From contig CAVSOT010000013.1 in assembly GCA_963729695.1 (NCBI GenBank), positions 1-64,000 of the forward strand: a DNA stretch of 64,000 nucleotides. Direction: 5' to 3'. Made by a program: the position numbers and the translations under genes. Positions 19,990 to 28,842 of the stretch are shown one piece after another. This DNA is from PALSA-693 sp963729695. Lineage in GTDB: Bacteria; Actinomycetota; Acidimicrobiia; Acidimicrobiales; Palsa-688. Below the pieces are notes generated by a model. It worked only from the letters and a program-made list of their open reading frames with translations. It ran no database searches and was not told the origin of the DNA. Each line of letters begins with the position of its first letter. Position 1 is the first letter of the stretch.

Positions 19990-20582
19990 GCGTGCCGCCA
20001 GCGGCTCGACGACCAGACGCCGGCCGGCTGGCGATAAGGAACTGTGACGATAAGGTTATGTGTCCGACGGGCGTTTCGGTCATCGACCCGCAGTTCAACT
20101 CCGCGCCGGCCGACCCGTTGTCCGACGCCGCCCAGAACGACCATTTGGGTATCGGAACCTTAACCTCCGCGGCTCCTGACAACACACAGTGTCCGGACTC
20201 AGGTTCGGTGCCTCCCCTATTGTCGACCATGCCGTAGATACCGCTGCTGGCGGGCATGGAGCTGGTGAACTCAGTTCCGCAAAGTAGGATCGACCCCCCG
20301 GGGCTGCATTCCCCATGTCGACCACGGTGGTGTAGGTGTAGTTCCCGACAGGGAGCACCGGTGACGAAGTGATAGCGGCGAACGGGTTGTCACCCTTGTG
20401 GATTGCCTGAAGGAATATCGCTTGCTGCTGAAACGACTGCGAGTACCCGGCGGGAAGACTCGATGCCGCTGGTCCTGCAGTGCCGGGTGGAATACTCGAC
20501 GCAAAGGCGATCGTCGCTCAGCCGTCGCCGCCAGGGCAACCGCAACCACTCCCAGCCCGATAGCTCGTTTCCAGGATTTCAC
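19990..20582 (-). pseudogene. Secreted protein remnant, three frames
   Basis: The minus strand starts with a signal peptide (MKSWKRAIGLGVVAVALAATA, 20582). After a shift near 20510 it reads IPPGTAGPAASSLPAGYSQS and VLPVGNYTYTTVVDMGNAAP. After another near 20263 it reads MPASSGIYGMVDNRGG and PKWSFWAASDNGSAGAEL. Linked together these make a plausible exported protein of about 180 residues with an unknown fold. It lies just downstream of the glutamic peptidase gene on the same strand. Two indels make it non-functional as sequenced. Confidence 0.6.
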
Positions 20583-20699
20583 AATAGATTTTCAGCGTTC
20601 TTCGTGAGAGGTCTTGGGGAAGGTACACTTGGACGAGCACGTAGTGGCGGGCGCGGTCTTCATGTCCGGTGCCAATCATGGGGCGGCTCGAGCTACGGA

Positions 20700-21554
20700 T
20701 CAGTACGAGTTGTCCCACGTATCGGTGAAGGCGTTGCCCTTGACGTTCAGACTCGATACGGACGCCAGCGCGTAACTTTGTGTGCCGTCGATCATGGTGA
20801 TGGCGTCCTCAGGGAACTTGCTGATCACGCCGCTCGTGGTGCCGGACGTGACCGTCGCCGCCGAGAGACCCCACTTTGTGAAGTCGGCCAGCGGGTACAG
20901 GCCGACGTTTCCGGAGGGCCGCTCGGCGATCCACTCGGCGCTGGCGTTCGAGCAGGTCTGGCCAGACCCGCACTTCTCGGTCTCTTTGAAGGATGCACTC
21001 GGCGTGGTGCTGTCGGTGACAGTCAGGGTGTACTTGGAGCCGGCAAAGCTCACCGAGGACTTGAGCTTGTCTCCTGGGCTGACGTTTGCGACTACCTGGA
21101 TGCTGTTGGTGGGGTACATTTCCCACCAGCTGTAGTAGAACGCGGTTCCCTCAAAGCACTGAGCGAGAGTTCCGTCCTGCTCGACGGTGGAACCGTTGAA
21201 CCCGTCCAGTCCGACCCAAAAGGCTGCGATCTGGTCCTCGTTGGTGCATGTCAGTGCGGGTTCGGTCCAAGATCCGCTGATCTTTTGGTAGACGTTCCCG
21301 CCGCTGTTGTCGTTCGCGTACCCCGACCAGTTATACGACGAGTACTGGGTGACGCCTCCGATGCGACGAGCGGGCCGCTTGGCCCTGCTCATCGGCGCGC
21401 CGACCACCGTGGCCTCGGCTACCGCCCGGGCTGCGGCCGCTTTGGCTACGACCGGGGATGCCCCCAACGGTGCGGCGGCGGACACGCCCATCACGCAGGT
21501 TCCTATCAGCGCCAGGCCAGCCGTGGCCGCAGACGCACGGAAAGCTTTAATCAC
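20700..21554 (-). CDS. G1-family (eqolisin-like) glutamic peptidase, secreted
   Basis: A 284-residue exported peptidase of the G1 family, whose catalytic dyad is Gln plus Glu and which acts at low pH. Residues 1-28 are a signal peptide and about 29-65 a propeptide-like Ala-rich linker. The mature domain begins QYSSYNWSGYA. AFWVGLDGFNGSTVEQDGT carries the likely catalytic Gln (residue 126), and SNASAEWIAERPSGNVGL carries the likely catalytic Glu (207 or 211). YSWWEMYPTNSIQVVANV is also typical. The long upstream open frame to 22046 is not coding; a GTG at 21554 behind GGGAGGGG is the likely start. Four Cys (103, 133, 195, 201) may form disulfides. Confidence 0.88.
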   Translation of the reverse strand: MIKAFRASAATAGLALIGTCVMGVSAAAPLGASPVVAKAAAARAVAEATVVGAPMSRAKRPARRIGGVTQYSSYNWSGYANDNSGGNVYQKISGSWTEPALTCTNEDQIAAFWVGLDGFNGSTVEQDGTLAQCFEGTAFYYSWWEMYPTNSIQVVANVSPGDKLKSSVSFAGSKYTLTVTDSTTPSASFKETEKCGSGQTCSNASAEWIAERPSGNVGLYPLADFTKWGLSAATVTSGTTSGVISKFPEDAITMIDGTQSYALASVSSLNVKGNAFTDTWDNSY

Positions 21555-22092
21555 GGCCCCTCCCTCATGTTCAACTCCGCGCGTCGATCCTTGACGCGTT
21601 TTCCCATGGTTGCCCTCCTTGATCAAACTGTCAAGCGTGCGAAGCGACCGGTGTCGGCGCTCGGCACGCTTACACGTAGCGCACACGACCCGGACACCCC
21701 GCCTAGCCGGGCGTCGGCCGGCCCTGGCGTCCCTAGAAGCGAGGAGATCCCGAAACAGCAGCGCCAGCGCCTCAGAACCCATTCTCTGTCGGCCCCGTTG
21801 CTGGGCTTGAAATGCTCTGAGCTCATCACCGGTCGTTCGGCAAACGGCGTTTGAGGTGGCGTTGCGTTCCCATTTCCTTGGAAAGGTAGTTCGTGTCCTT
21901 TCGGACTGCCGGCGGCCGATGTCTAGCCCTAGAGGCCGGATAGATTCACTGTCTTGGGGTCTACTTGAGGCGGCTGCGGGTTGAGCACTGACCCTGGGCT
22001 CCCGAAGTACAATCTGTGGCCCCGAACCTGGTCGTGGCCATAGCATGTGACCGTCTGGAGCTAGAGGGGACCGACCGAGGGTTGGAGGAGCC
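21555..22092. other. Divergent intergenic region
   Basis: Region between the minus-strand peptidase and the plus-strand GAF-ANTAR gene. It must hold both promoters, but no site can be named with confidence. Confidence 0.45.
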
Positions 22093-22806
22093 GTGACATT
22101 CAGCGCCGAAGACCTACACGAGGCTCTCAGAGGGCTCGACCATCTCCGCTATGGGACCAACGACCTCGCGCATGCCATCGAGCTGGTTGTATCGACCACC
22201 CATGACCTGTTCTCCGTCGACGGGGCGGCCTTGATGCTCATGGATCGCGAGCTCTCGCTGCGCAATGCTGCGGCGTCCGATCCGCGCATGGATCTCTTGG
22301 AGTCGCTCCAGGTTGAGCACGGCATTGGTCCGTGCATTTCGGCGTTTCAGGAGAAGACGCTGGTCAGTTCCGAGGATCTGCTGGACGACAAGCAGTTCGG
22401 CGGGTTCTCGTCGGCGGCGGTTGAGGCCGGACTGCGTGCGGTGCTGGCCAGTCCGATTCCGTACGCGACGGACGCCGTGGGCGTCGTGGCCGTCTGTTCT
22501 GAAAAGCCGCACGCTTGGACGCCCGAAGCGGAGTTGGCCCTCACCTCGTTCACCAATTTGGCGGCCTTGGCCATTGTGACCACCATGCAGAGCGAGGAGC
22601 GGGGAGAACTCGCCGATCAGCTGAAGCACGCCTTGGATGCGCGGGTGGTGATCGAGCAGGCGAAAGGCGTGCTGATAGCGCGAGACGGGGTCGATCCCCG
22701 GCATGCCTTCGAGGAGTTGAGGAGGCAGGCTCGGCGGTCCCGGAGGAAATTGGTCGATGTGGCGACCGAGGTGGTTCGAGGTTCGGCGGCTCGACCTGCC
22801 AGCTGA
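22093..22806 (+). CDS. GAF-ANTAR transcription antitermination regulator
   Basis: A 237-residue protein with a GAF sensor (about 15-165; LMDRELSLRNAAASDPRMDL, VEHGIGPCISAFQ, RAVLASPIPYATDAVGVV) and a C-terminal ANTAR RNA-binding domain (about 170-232). The latter has LKHALDARVVIEQAKGVLIA and HAFEELRRQARRSRRKL. ANTAR proteins bind paired hexaloop hairpins to prevent termination. The start is a GTG behind TTGGAGGAG. GAF-ANTAR proteins are typical of actinobacteria. The target RNA is not known. A small hydrophobic protein gene follows 160 bases later. Confidence 0.93.
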   Translation: MTFSAEDLHEALRGLDHLRYGTNDLAHAIELVVSTTHDLFSVDGAALMLMDRELSLRNAAASDPRMDLLESLQVEHGIGPCISAFQEKTLVSSEDLLDDKQFGGFSSAAVEAGLRAVLASPIPYATDAVGVVAVCSEKPHAWTPEAELALTSFTNLAALAIVTTMQSEERGELADQLKHALDARVVIEQAKGVLIARDGVDPRHAFEELRRQARRSRRKLVDVATEVVRGSAARPAS

Positions 22807-22969
22807 TCGAGCCTTCGTCGATGTGTTGACAGAGGTGGAGCGACGGGTATCATGACTTGGCCGCCCTGATCCTGCGGCCTGGGTTTTGGCAGTCTGACAG
22901 CTCCCGCCATGCCGGTGACGGTATGCCCTCCTGGCTGGATGGCCGCCCGACGCAGGAAGGCAGGCCCGT

Positions 22970-23125
22970 ATGCCGGCCCTCATTCTGGTGGCCTTGTTGG
23001 CCCTCATCCTCTTCGGGGTGGGTTTCACAGTCCATGTCCTCTGGTGGATCGCGATCGTGGTGGCCGTCTTTTGGTTGATCGGATTTTTGGTGTACCCCGG
23101 CGGTAGACGCTGGTACGGCTGGTGA
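22970..23125 (+). CDS. Small hydrophobic membrane protein (51 aa)
   Basis: An open frame with AGGAAGG 9 bases before its ATG. It encodes a very hydrophobic 51-residue protein: LVALLALILFGVGF, then VLWWIAIVVAVFWLIGFLV, ending GGRRWYGW. This layout (two short helices and an aromatic basic tail) matches a small family annotated only as hydrophobic protein in actinobacteria. A related 47-residue gene with the same RRGRW-type end lies at 53728. Its function is unknown. Confidence 0.72.
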   Translation: MPALILVALLALILFGVGFTVHVLWWIAIVVAVFWLIGFLVYPGGRRWYGW

Positions 23126-23229
23126 GCACACGCAACCCTTCGACCATCGCCGCTGCGGATAATCGCACTACGTTGTGTCCAGAGAGTTCAATTTGGCTAC
23201 CGTCGCCAACTTCGAGACGCGATCGGAAG

Positions 23230-23469
23230 AGCTTCGACGGCGACATTCTGATCCCCTGCAAAGGTCTGACCCTTATCGATCCGTCTGGACTTCGCCCCTC
23301 CGATTGGCCCATCGACGATGCGCCGACCGGGGCACACGGTCTGTTCGTGTCGACCCTTCCCTGTGCCTCACCCGGCTACTCACGCTTGCCGGCCTCGAGG
23401 CTGTGTTTCATGTGCAGACCGGACCCATCCGAGCGGCGTCAGGGAGCGGGGGGACGCATCGGTGCAGTC
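23230..23469 (+). pseudogene. STAS-domain remnant
   Basis: One frame reads DILIPCKGLTLIDPSGLR and the next frame continues HRRCADRGTRSVRVDPS and CLTRLLTLAGLEAVFHVQTG. Together these form the second half of a STAS domain (DCKGLTFIDSSGLR type). One indel near 23285 separates them. No credible start is seen upstream, but a DNA stretch from 23175 may belong to it. It sits directly before the intact STAS gene at 23728. Confidence 0.7.
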
Positions 23470-23727
23470 GGCCACCGTCGAGGAACGTATCCCTGCCCGC
23501 GACCACAGCCGTGCCCGTGCATGCGCCAGCGCAATCGGTGTGGCCGCAGCTGGCCCCTCCAGACCCAAAAAGAAGAAACCCATCCTTGCGTTTCTCGCCC
23601 TGTGGTGAGACCATCGTCTTTCCTTCAAAAGTGGGTTGAGTCCCTCGACTCCCTTTCGGCTAGCAGGTGAAGGGGATGTTGTCGCCTGGTCTGGGCGTTC
23701 CTTGCGACTTTGGAAGGACGGAAAATC

Positions 23728-24285
23728 GTGGTTAACGAGAGCTTCGGCGTAGAAGTGATCGTCTCCGAGGGGAGCGCGGTCGTGTTCGTCCACGGTGAGA
23801 TAGACCTCAGCTCCGCCTCGGCGATTCGTCATGCGCTGTCCGCTGCCCAGCAGGGCTGCCCCGATGTGATCGTCGACTTGAGCGGCGTAACCTTCATGGA
23901 CTCCACTGGAATCAACGCACTGCTCCGAGCCCACAGCGAAGCACCGCCCGGCGGAAGCCTCCGGGTCGTGGGTGCCATCTCAGCGGTCCGCAGGGTGTTC
24001 GACATCGCCGGGGTGTCCCAACTCTTCTTGCTCGAGCCCCAGCTCACTTGGCTGCAGATGACCTACCACAGCAGCGGTTGGCGTCAGTGGATAACCGAGG
24101 AGACAGCTAACGGCGGCGTGCCCATAGGCGAGATCATCGAGGTGGGCTCTGGCGGAATCTTGGGCGGCGACGACGTTCACTACGCGCTCGAGAACAACGG
24201 AGAAACCCGACTCTACGGCTCGCTCGATGAGGCCATGCGAGCCGCGGAACTGCCCGGGCCCGTCACCCCTCAGCCATCGGAGTGA
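23728..24285 (+). CDS. STAS-domain protein with extra C-terminal domain
   Basis: About 185 residues. Residues 1-98 are a STAS domain (VFVHGEIDLSSASAIRHAL, VDLSGVTFMDSTGINALL) with the phosphorylatable loop DSTG intact. Residues of about 100-185 form an additional domain (LTWLQMTYHSSGWRQWITEE, PIGEIIEVGSGG, HYALENNGETRLYGSLDEAM) that is not part of STAS. The same extra domain recurs in a truncated gene at 50967. A TTG at 23710 extends the frame, but the GTG at 23728 with AAGGACGG upstream is the better start. It is a likely anti-sigma antagonist with an unknown accessory sensor. Confidence 0.82.
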   Translation: MVNESFGVEVIVSEGSAVVFVHGEIDLSSASAIRHALSAAQQGCPDVIVDLSGVTFMDSTGINALLRAHSEAPPGGSLRVVGAISAVRRVFDIAGVSQLFLLEPQLTWLQMTYHSSGWRQWITEETANGGVPIGEIIEVGSGGILGGDDVHYALENNGETRLYGSLDEAMRAAELPGPVTPQPSE

Positions 24286-24431
24286 CCACACTCCTGCTCG
24301 CGTCCGACCCGAAGCGAGGGGGCATTCGGTTGGATGTCCCCAGGTGTGGGGGCGACGGCGAACAGGCCGCTCGTCATTCCAACTCGGCCAATGCCCCCGG
24401 CGCCGGGCGGCGGTTGGCGGGACCCTGACCC

Positions 24432-25076
24432 GTGCGAGAGATGCGGTCGGGTTTCCATCGACAGCTGCAGACCATTGAAGGCAAGGTCATCCAGCTCTTC
24501 GCCTTCATCACCGAGGACCTAGCGGTGGCTACCCAGGCCCTGCTCAGCGGGGACGTCGGGACGCTGAAGGTCCTTGACGAGCGCGAGAAGGTCACCGACG
24601 TGGTCTACCGCGAGGTCGAAGACCTGGTCGACACCCAGTTGGCTCTGCAGGCCCCAGTCGCCGCCGACCTGCGTCTGCTGCTGTCGGTGCTGCGCATTGT
24701 CCCTGAACTGGAACGCTCCCACGACTTGGTCATCCATATCGCCGAGCACGCCACCCATATGCTCAGCGACGACTTGTCACCGCGCTGTCGCGGCCTGGTG
24801 CAAAGGATGGGCGACACGGCTGGCGAGATGTGGTACCAGGCCTCGAACGCCTGGTACCACCGAGACGGCAGCGCCGCCGACGTACTCGACGACCGCGACG
24901 ACGATTTGGACAGTCTCCACGCCGCCCTACTGGCTGAACTGGCCTCCGGCAAGATGACCCTGCCAGTGGCGATGGACATGACGCTGGTGGCGCGCTTCTA
25001 CGAGCGCCTGGGCGACCACGCGGTCAACATAACCCGCCGGGTGGTCTACCTAGCCGGACACCAACAACACGACTGA
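24432..25076 (+). CDS. phoU: PhoU-family phosphate signalling protein
   Basis: A 214-residue all-helical protein made of two three-helix repeats. PhoU couples the Pst transporter to PhoR and represses the Pho regulon when phosphate is ample. Repeat one has DVGTLKVLDEREKVTDVVY, and repeat two has VLDDRDDDLDSLHAALL. The ending TLVARFYERLGDHAVNITRR is the PhoU signature. The start is a GTG. Neither pst nor phoR genes are in the neighbourhood, so the control of this copy is unclear. Confidence 0.92.
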   Translation: MREMRSGFHRQLQTIEGKVIQLFAFITEDLAVATQALLSGDVGTLKVLDEREKVTDVVYREVEDLVDTQLALQAPVAADLRLLLSVLRIVPELERSHDLVIHIAEHATHMLSDDLSPRCRGLVQRMGDTAGEMWYQASNAWYHRDGSAADVLDDRDDDLDSLHAALLAELASGKMTLPVAMDMTLVARFYERLGDHAVNITRRVVYLAGHQQHD

Positions 25077-25141
25077 ACTACCCAACTCCGCCGACAGCCG
25101 CGCCGGTGCGTTGCAACCCCCAGAACGCAACCGGTTCGACA

Positions 25142-25582
25142 TTATCGCCAGATGACGCATGCCGCCGTGCGGCGACTCTCGAAATGATGAGCCCGGAATG
25201 CCCCAGCTACCGAGGAACACAATGGCCTCCCGATCGCCCCGGCAGCGAGCTCACCCAAGCTTGCGCCGGCCAGAGCCCGGCGGGCGGCGCGCACCACGTC
25301 GATATCATCGCTCTTGGCCCCAGCCCGCCTCAAGAGCCGCTCCCAGTGGTCCCCCTCGACGACCCTCTGGCCGGCCTCAACAAGCCAGGTCGTCAGGCCC
25401 GCTCCGAAGGTGCCCGGGCCTTCAATGGCCTACAGTTCGCCGCGGTCATGTTCGGCGAAGCTGATCAGACGCCGATCGCCGGGCCGGTTAGCCGGACAGT
25501 CAGATGGTCGGTAACGGCCCCAGTCGACGTGACCGTTAAGGGTGTGCTTGTGTGTGTCGACGCCGGGTTGGTCTGCGACCAT
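25142..25582 (-). mobile_element. IS110-family transposase N-terminal remnant with a stop
   Basis: From an ATG at 25582 the frame reads GVDTHKHTLNGHVDWGRY (the first catalytic Asp region of DEDD transposases), then LISFAEHDRGEL-stop. It continues in the same frame as AIEGPGTFGAGLTTWLVEAG and GAKSDDIDVVRAARRALAG. The stop replaces the Trp of the usual WAIEG motif, a simple TGG to TAG change. The rest of the gene after about residue 145 is lost. 25583-26019 holds nothing else that I can recognise. Confidence 0.82.
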
Positions 25583-26019
25583 GGACCTGCTCCTTTGCCG
25601 AAGAGTAACCGTGTCGGTGCCGAACCGAGCGGCGCTGCGGCAGGACTGTCATGAGTCACACCCTCAGGGTGGACAAGCTTCTGATTAGGGCAACGGACGG
25701 CGACCGGGTCGGTGCCAGCAGCAGCAGGGGACAAGGGCCATTCAAGACAACCAAGAACGGAGCCAATCATCACGCTGCCTCCTCCACGTCACTAGCCTGA
25801 AGTCCCGCTTCGCAGGACCGGTGGAACCAGACTTACAGTCAGTTTCACCCCGTAGCGACAGTGACCGCACTCGGCTCGCGACGACTCGCGGCATAGTGAA
25901 TTAACCGTGGCTTGGATCAAACGAAACCCACCAGTGCCCGCGTAGCGCCGTCCGATTTCCTCCAAATGGTGCGACCATCAGCTTCCGCTCCTGATCCTCG
26001 CTACCAGTTGAGGAATCAG

Positions 26020-26742
26020 TCAGGGAGGAGGCAATATCTTAGGAGCGTGGCGAGTCACGAAGGTTCGGTCGCCCACTGCTCGCGCCACTGCGTGGGTCCG
26101 GTTGGAGACATGAAGCTTCAGGAATACGGACTTGAGGTGGGTGCGAACAGTGTTTTCACTCACGAACAAGGCTTCGCCGATGGCTTTGTTGGACATGCCA
26201 GTTGTAACCAAGGCGAGGACCTCGCTCTCTCGGGCGCTGAGACCCCAGTGCGATCCGGGCCACGGACCGCGGTTCGCGCCCCGAAATCCGCCACTGTGCA
26301 CAATTTGGCCCTCAGCTACCGCCTGCAGCGACGCGACCAATTCGGGAGGGGAGAGTGTCTTCGAGATGAATGCCCGGGCTCCGGCGTGGTAGGCCGCTTT
26401 GCGCGCCCGGTCCGTGAGGTTCCATGCATAAATGGCAACTGATCCGATTCGATGGCTATGAGCCAAGGCTCGTACTCGATGAAGCCCTAAATTGGGCTGT
26501 CCGTACGTATCGAACAAGGCTATGTCAACGGTATGCTCGGTGGGTTGGTCCACATCGAGCTCGACCGTGGCAACCTGGCCTGGGAACGCGGACAGCACGG
26601 CACGGACCCTGTCAACGACTACTTCGTAGTCGTTGATAATGGCGACCTCCAAGGGTGCCACGCCCGAGGAGCGTTCCCTCTGCCCGGTATTGGGGTCTGC
26701 TTCAGGCATCCTTTTCGCAATACCCTCCTCCGAACCGCTCAA
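26020..26742 (-). CDS. LuxR/NarL-type response regulator
   Basis: A 240-residue regulator. The receiver domain (about 31-150) has the phospho-acceptor region DIALFDTYG (Asp78) and the conserved Lys128 in FISKTLSP. The C-terminal LuxR helix-turn-helix (about 165-225) reads LSARESEVLALVTTGMSNKA, SENTVRTHLKSVFLKL. The usual DD pair near the N-terminus is reduced to IINDYE, so phosphorylation may be weak. The start could also be Met12 (26709). No sensor kinase is adjacent, making it an orphan regulator here. Confidence 0.88.
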   Translation of the reverse strand: MSGSEEGIAKRMPEADPNTGQRERSSGVAPLEVAIINDYEVVVDRVRAVLSAFPGQVATVELDVDQPTEHTVDIALFDTYGQPNLGLHRVRALAHSHRIGSVAIYAWNLTDRARKAAYHAGARAFISKTLSPPELVASLQAVAEGQIVHSGGFRGANRGPWPGSHWGLSARESEVLALVTTGMSNKAIGEALFVSENTVRTHLKSVFLKLHVSNRTHAVARAVGDRTFVTRHAPKILPPP

Positions 26743-27155
26743 CCCGGTTAAGCCATCGGTCGTCTAGATTATCCAGACTGCTACCTCCTGAGTGACGGTG
26801 CTGTCGTTCATGTCAGGAGCAAAGTGCTCGATAACACTCAATGAATCCCGAAGCACAGCTGCTCTAATGCTCTACCGTTGAGACGCTCACAGTCCGGCAG
26901 ACGTCAGCAAAGCAACCTGCTATGGACGCTTAGGGCGCGGCGCGGGTGCGCAGAAACGCCACGGACGCGGTTCAACCCCCTGCAGTGCGTCCCGAGTGTT
27001 CGGAGGAGTATCTATGCGGTGGGCGGTCCACCCGTTCTGGCTGTGGTGGGCGGGGACCGAGCGTGGCAATCAAGGCCTAAAGACCTGCAATTAAAGCATG
27101 ATCTAGCCAAAGCTAAGCTGCCGTGAGCGGGCCGCATTCGAATCGATAGGCATTC
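26743..27155. other. Intergenic stretch
   Basis: No gene seen; it contains the promoter side of the response regulator. Confidence 0.45.
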
Positions 27156-28118
27156 CTAGGCAGTCAGAGCGGGGGCGAGGGACCGCTTCCACCAGTCGAT
27201 GAACTCGGCTTGATGATCTCCGCCGATCTGGCATAACGCTACGTGGGTGAAGCCGGCGTCGACGAACCTCTTGACCGCCCCGACCACGGCCTCGACGGAG
27301 TCACCGCAGGGGATGGCGTTGGCGATGTCGTCCAGCCGTACCGGGCTCGACGCTGCTTCGAAGGCGGCGGTGCCGGGCAGCTCCGAGTTGATTTTCCATC
27401 CACCGCCGAACCAGCCGAACAGCTGCAAAGCACGTTCGATGGCGTTGTCCCGGTTGGTGTCGTAGCTGATCGGCAGTTGCCCGATTCGCGGCCTGCCTTG
27501 ACCGCCGGCGGCGTCGAAGGCGGCGACGATGTCCGGGTTGGCCTCCACCGCGATCAGGCAATCGGCCTTTTCCCCGGCCAACCTGCACGACTGTTCGCCT
27601 GAGGCGGCGATTCCCATTTTGAGGGCCTGCTCGGGGACGTCCCAGAGTTTGGCTGAGTCGACTTGGAAGTGGCGGCCGTCGTAGTTGACGTAGCCGCCGG
27701 CCCACAGGCTTCGGATGATGTCGACCGCTTCGGCCAGCATCTGATGGCGGACGTTGACCGGTGGCCATCCGCCGCCGGTGACATGCTCATTCAGGTTCTC
27801 CCCGGCTCCGAGACCGAGGGTGAACCTCCCGTCGGACAGAAGCCCCAGAGTGGCCGCCTTCTGGGCCACGACAGCCGGATGATAGCGCTTGATGGGGCAG
27901 GTTACATAGGTCATGAGCTCGATACGTGAGGTGGCTTGGGCGGCGGCGCCGAGAACCGACCAGGCGTACGGGGAGTGGCCCATGGCGTCCACCCACGGGA
28001 AGTAGTGGTCGGATATCACCGCGAATTCGAAGCCGGCGGCCTCGGCCAGCTGGACATCTCGCACCAGCTCCTTGGGGCCGGCCTGCTCGCACATCATTGT
28101 GTAGCCGATCACCGTCAT
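27156..28118 (-). CDS. F420-dependent LLM-class oxidoreductase
   Basis: A 320-residue luciferase-like TIM barrel of the F420-dependent glucose-6-phosphate dehydrogenase-like branch (TIGR03557-type). It opens MTVIGYTMMCEQAGPKELV, has FEFAVISDHYFPWVD, then AQKAATLGLLSDGRFTLGLGAGENLNEH split by conserved glycines, and IGQLPISYD. Members use coenzyme F420 for hydride transfer; the substrate here is unknown. The length is normal for the family. It is monocistronic. It fits an F420-producing actinobacterium, as does the PPOX relic at 48433. Confidence 0.9.
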   Translation of the reverse strand: MTVIGYTMMCEQAGPKELVRDVQLAEAAGFEFAVISDHYFPWVDAMGHSPYAWSVLGAAAQATSRIELMTYVTCPIKRYHPAVVAQKAATLGLLSDGRFTLGLGAGENLNEHVTGGGWPPVNVRHQMLAEAVDIIRSLWAGGYVNYDGRHFQVDSAKLWDVPEQALKMGIAASGEQSCRLAGEKADCLIAVEANPDIVAAFDAAGGQGRPRIGQLPISYDTNRDNAIERALQLFGWFGGGWKINSELPGTAAFEAASSPVRLDDIANAIPCGDSVEAVVGAVKRFVDAGFTHVALCQIGGDHQAEFIDWWKRSLAPALTA

Positions 28119-28842
28119 GCGACTTCTATACCCTGGCGGGGTGCGCGCAAGCGGCCAGGCAGCGGCACCTTCGCCAAAGACCAGACAATCGCATGAGTGC
28201 GCTTGTACGGCAGGGGTGGCGGCTTGCGGGCGCCCTGCCGCCAGGTCAGCGCGGCGGGATGCTCCGGGCGCCTTCCTCGCTCTCTTCCGGCCAGCTCAAC
28301 GCAGATGATCTGGCCTCTGGCGTGGCCTCCTTCACGGCCCGGGCCCGGCCGCCTGCGCCTCGCTTGGGCGTGCTGTCGCCCGCGGCCGCAGTTGCAAACG
28401 CTTCCATGTGGGAGAGCATCGCGGCCAGGGAGCTTCGAGAGCTCGTCGGTCGGTGTCGACTCGGCAGGGGCCGTCAGGTCGTCGCCGGTTCGAGTCGCGT
28501 ACGCAGCGGCCAACAAGCGATCTGACCATCCGCCATACCCTACCTTCCAAACCTATGCTCCTGATCTGTTTCGGAACTCCTCGGTTGGGAGCCTGCCTAG
28601 TACGAGAGAGACACCGAGTGCTCACCGACCTGTCGAAGGACCCGATTTAGCCCGAACTCCGGATCTGCGTACATATAGGCAGGGCAGACCGCGCGCTACT
28701 TCTGCTATCCGATTCGAACAGAAGAATGGTGGAAGCGCTCAAAGCGTTGAGTCGCACCTGCGCATCGGTGACTGTCAACGAAGCTGGGTGAGGGCCGTCA
28801 CGTCTTCGGTGGGGAGGTCTCCCGCGATGGTCGCAGTGACGG
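28119..28842. other. Region without a supported gene, 720 bases
   Basis: Open frames exist on both strands; for example, plus strand 28193-28525 begins MSALVRQGWRLAGALPPGQR. None has a recognisable domain or a good ribosome binding site. It may hold a decayed gene. Confidence 0.4.

Noticed and set aside
20403..21854. Long plus-strand open frame opposite the glutamic peptidase
   Set aside because: Low-complexity Arg/Gly/Val-rich; it is the shadow of a clear minus-strand G1 peptidase.
21555..22046. N-terminal extension of the peptidase frame
   Set aside because: Basic, non-conserved sequence without a start consistent with a signal peptide; the GTG at 21554 has a good ribosome binding site.
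28487..28510. T-arm-like GGTTCGAGTC suggesting a tRNA
   Set aside because: The 5 bases on either side do not pair and no acceptor or anticodon arm is found around it.
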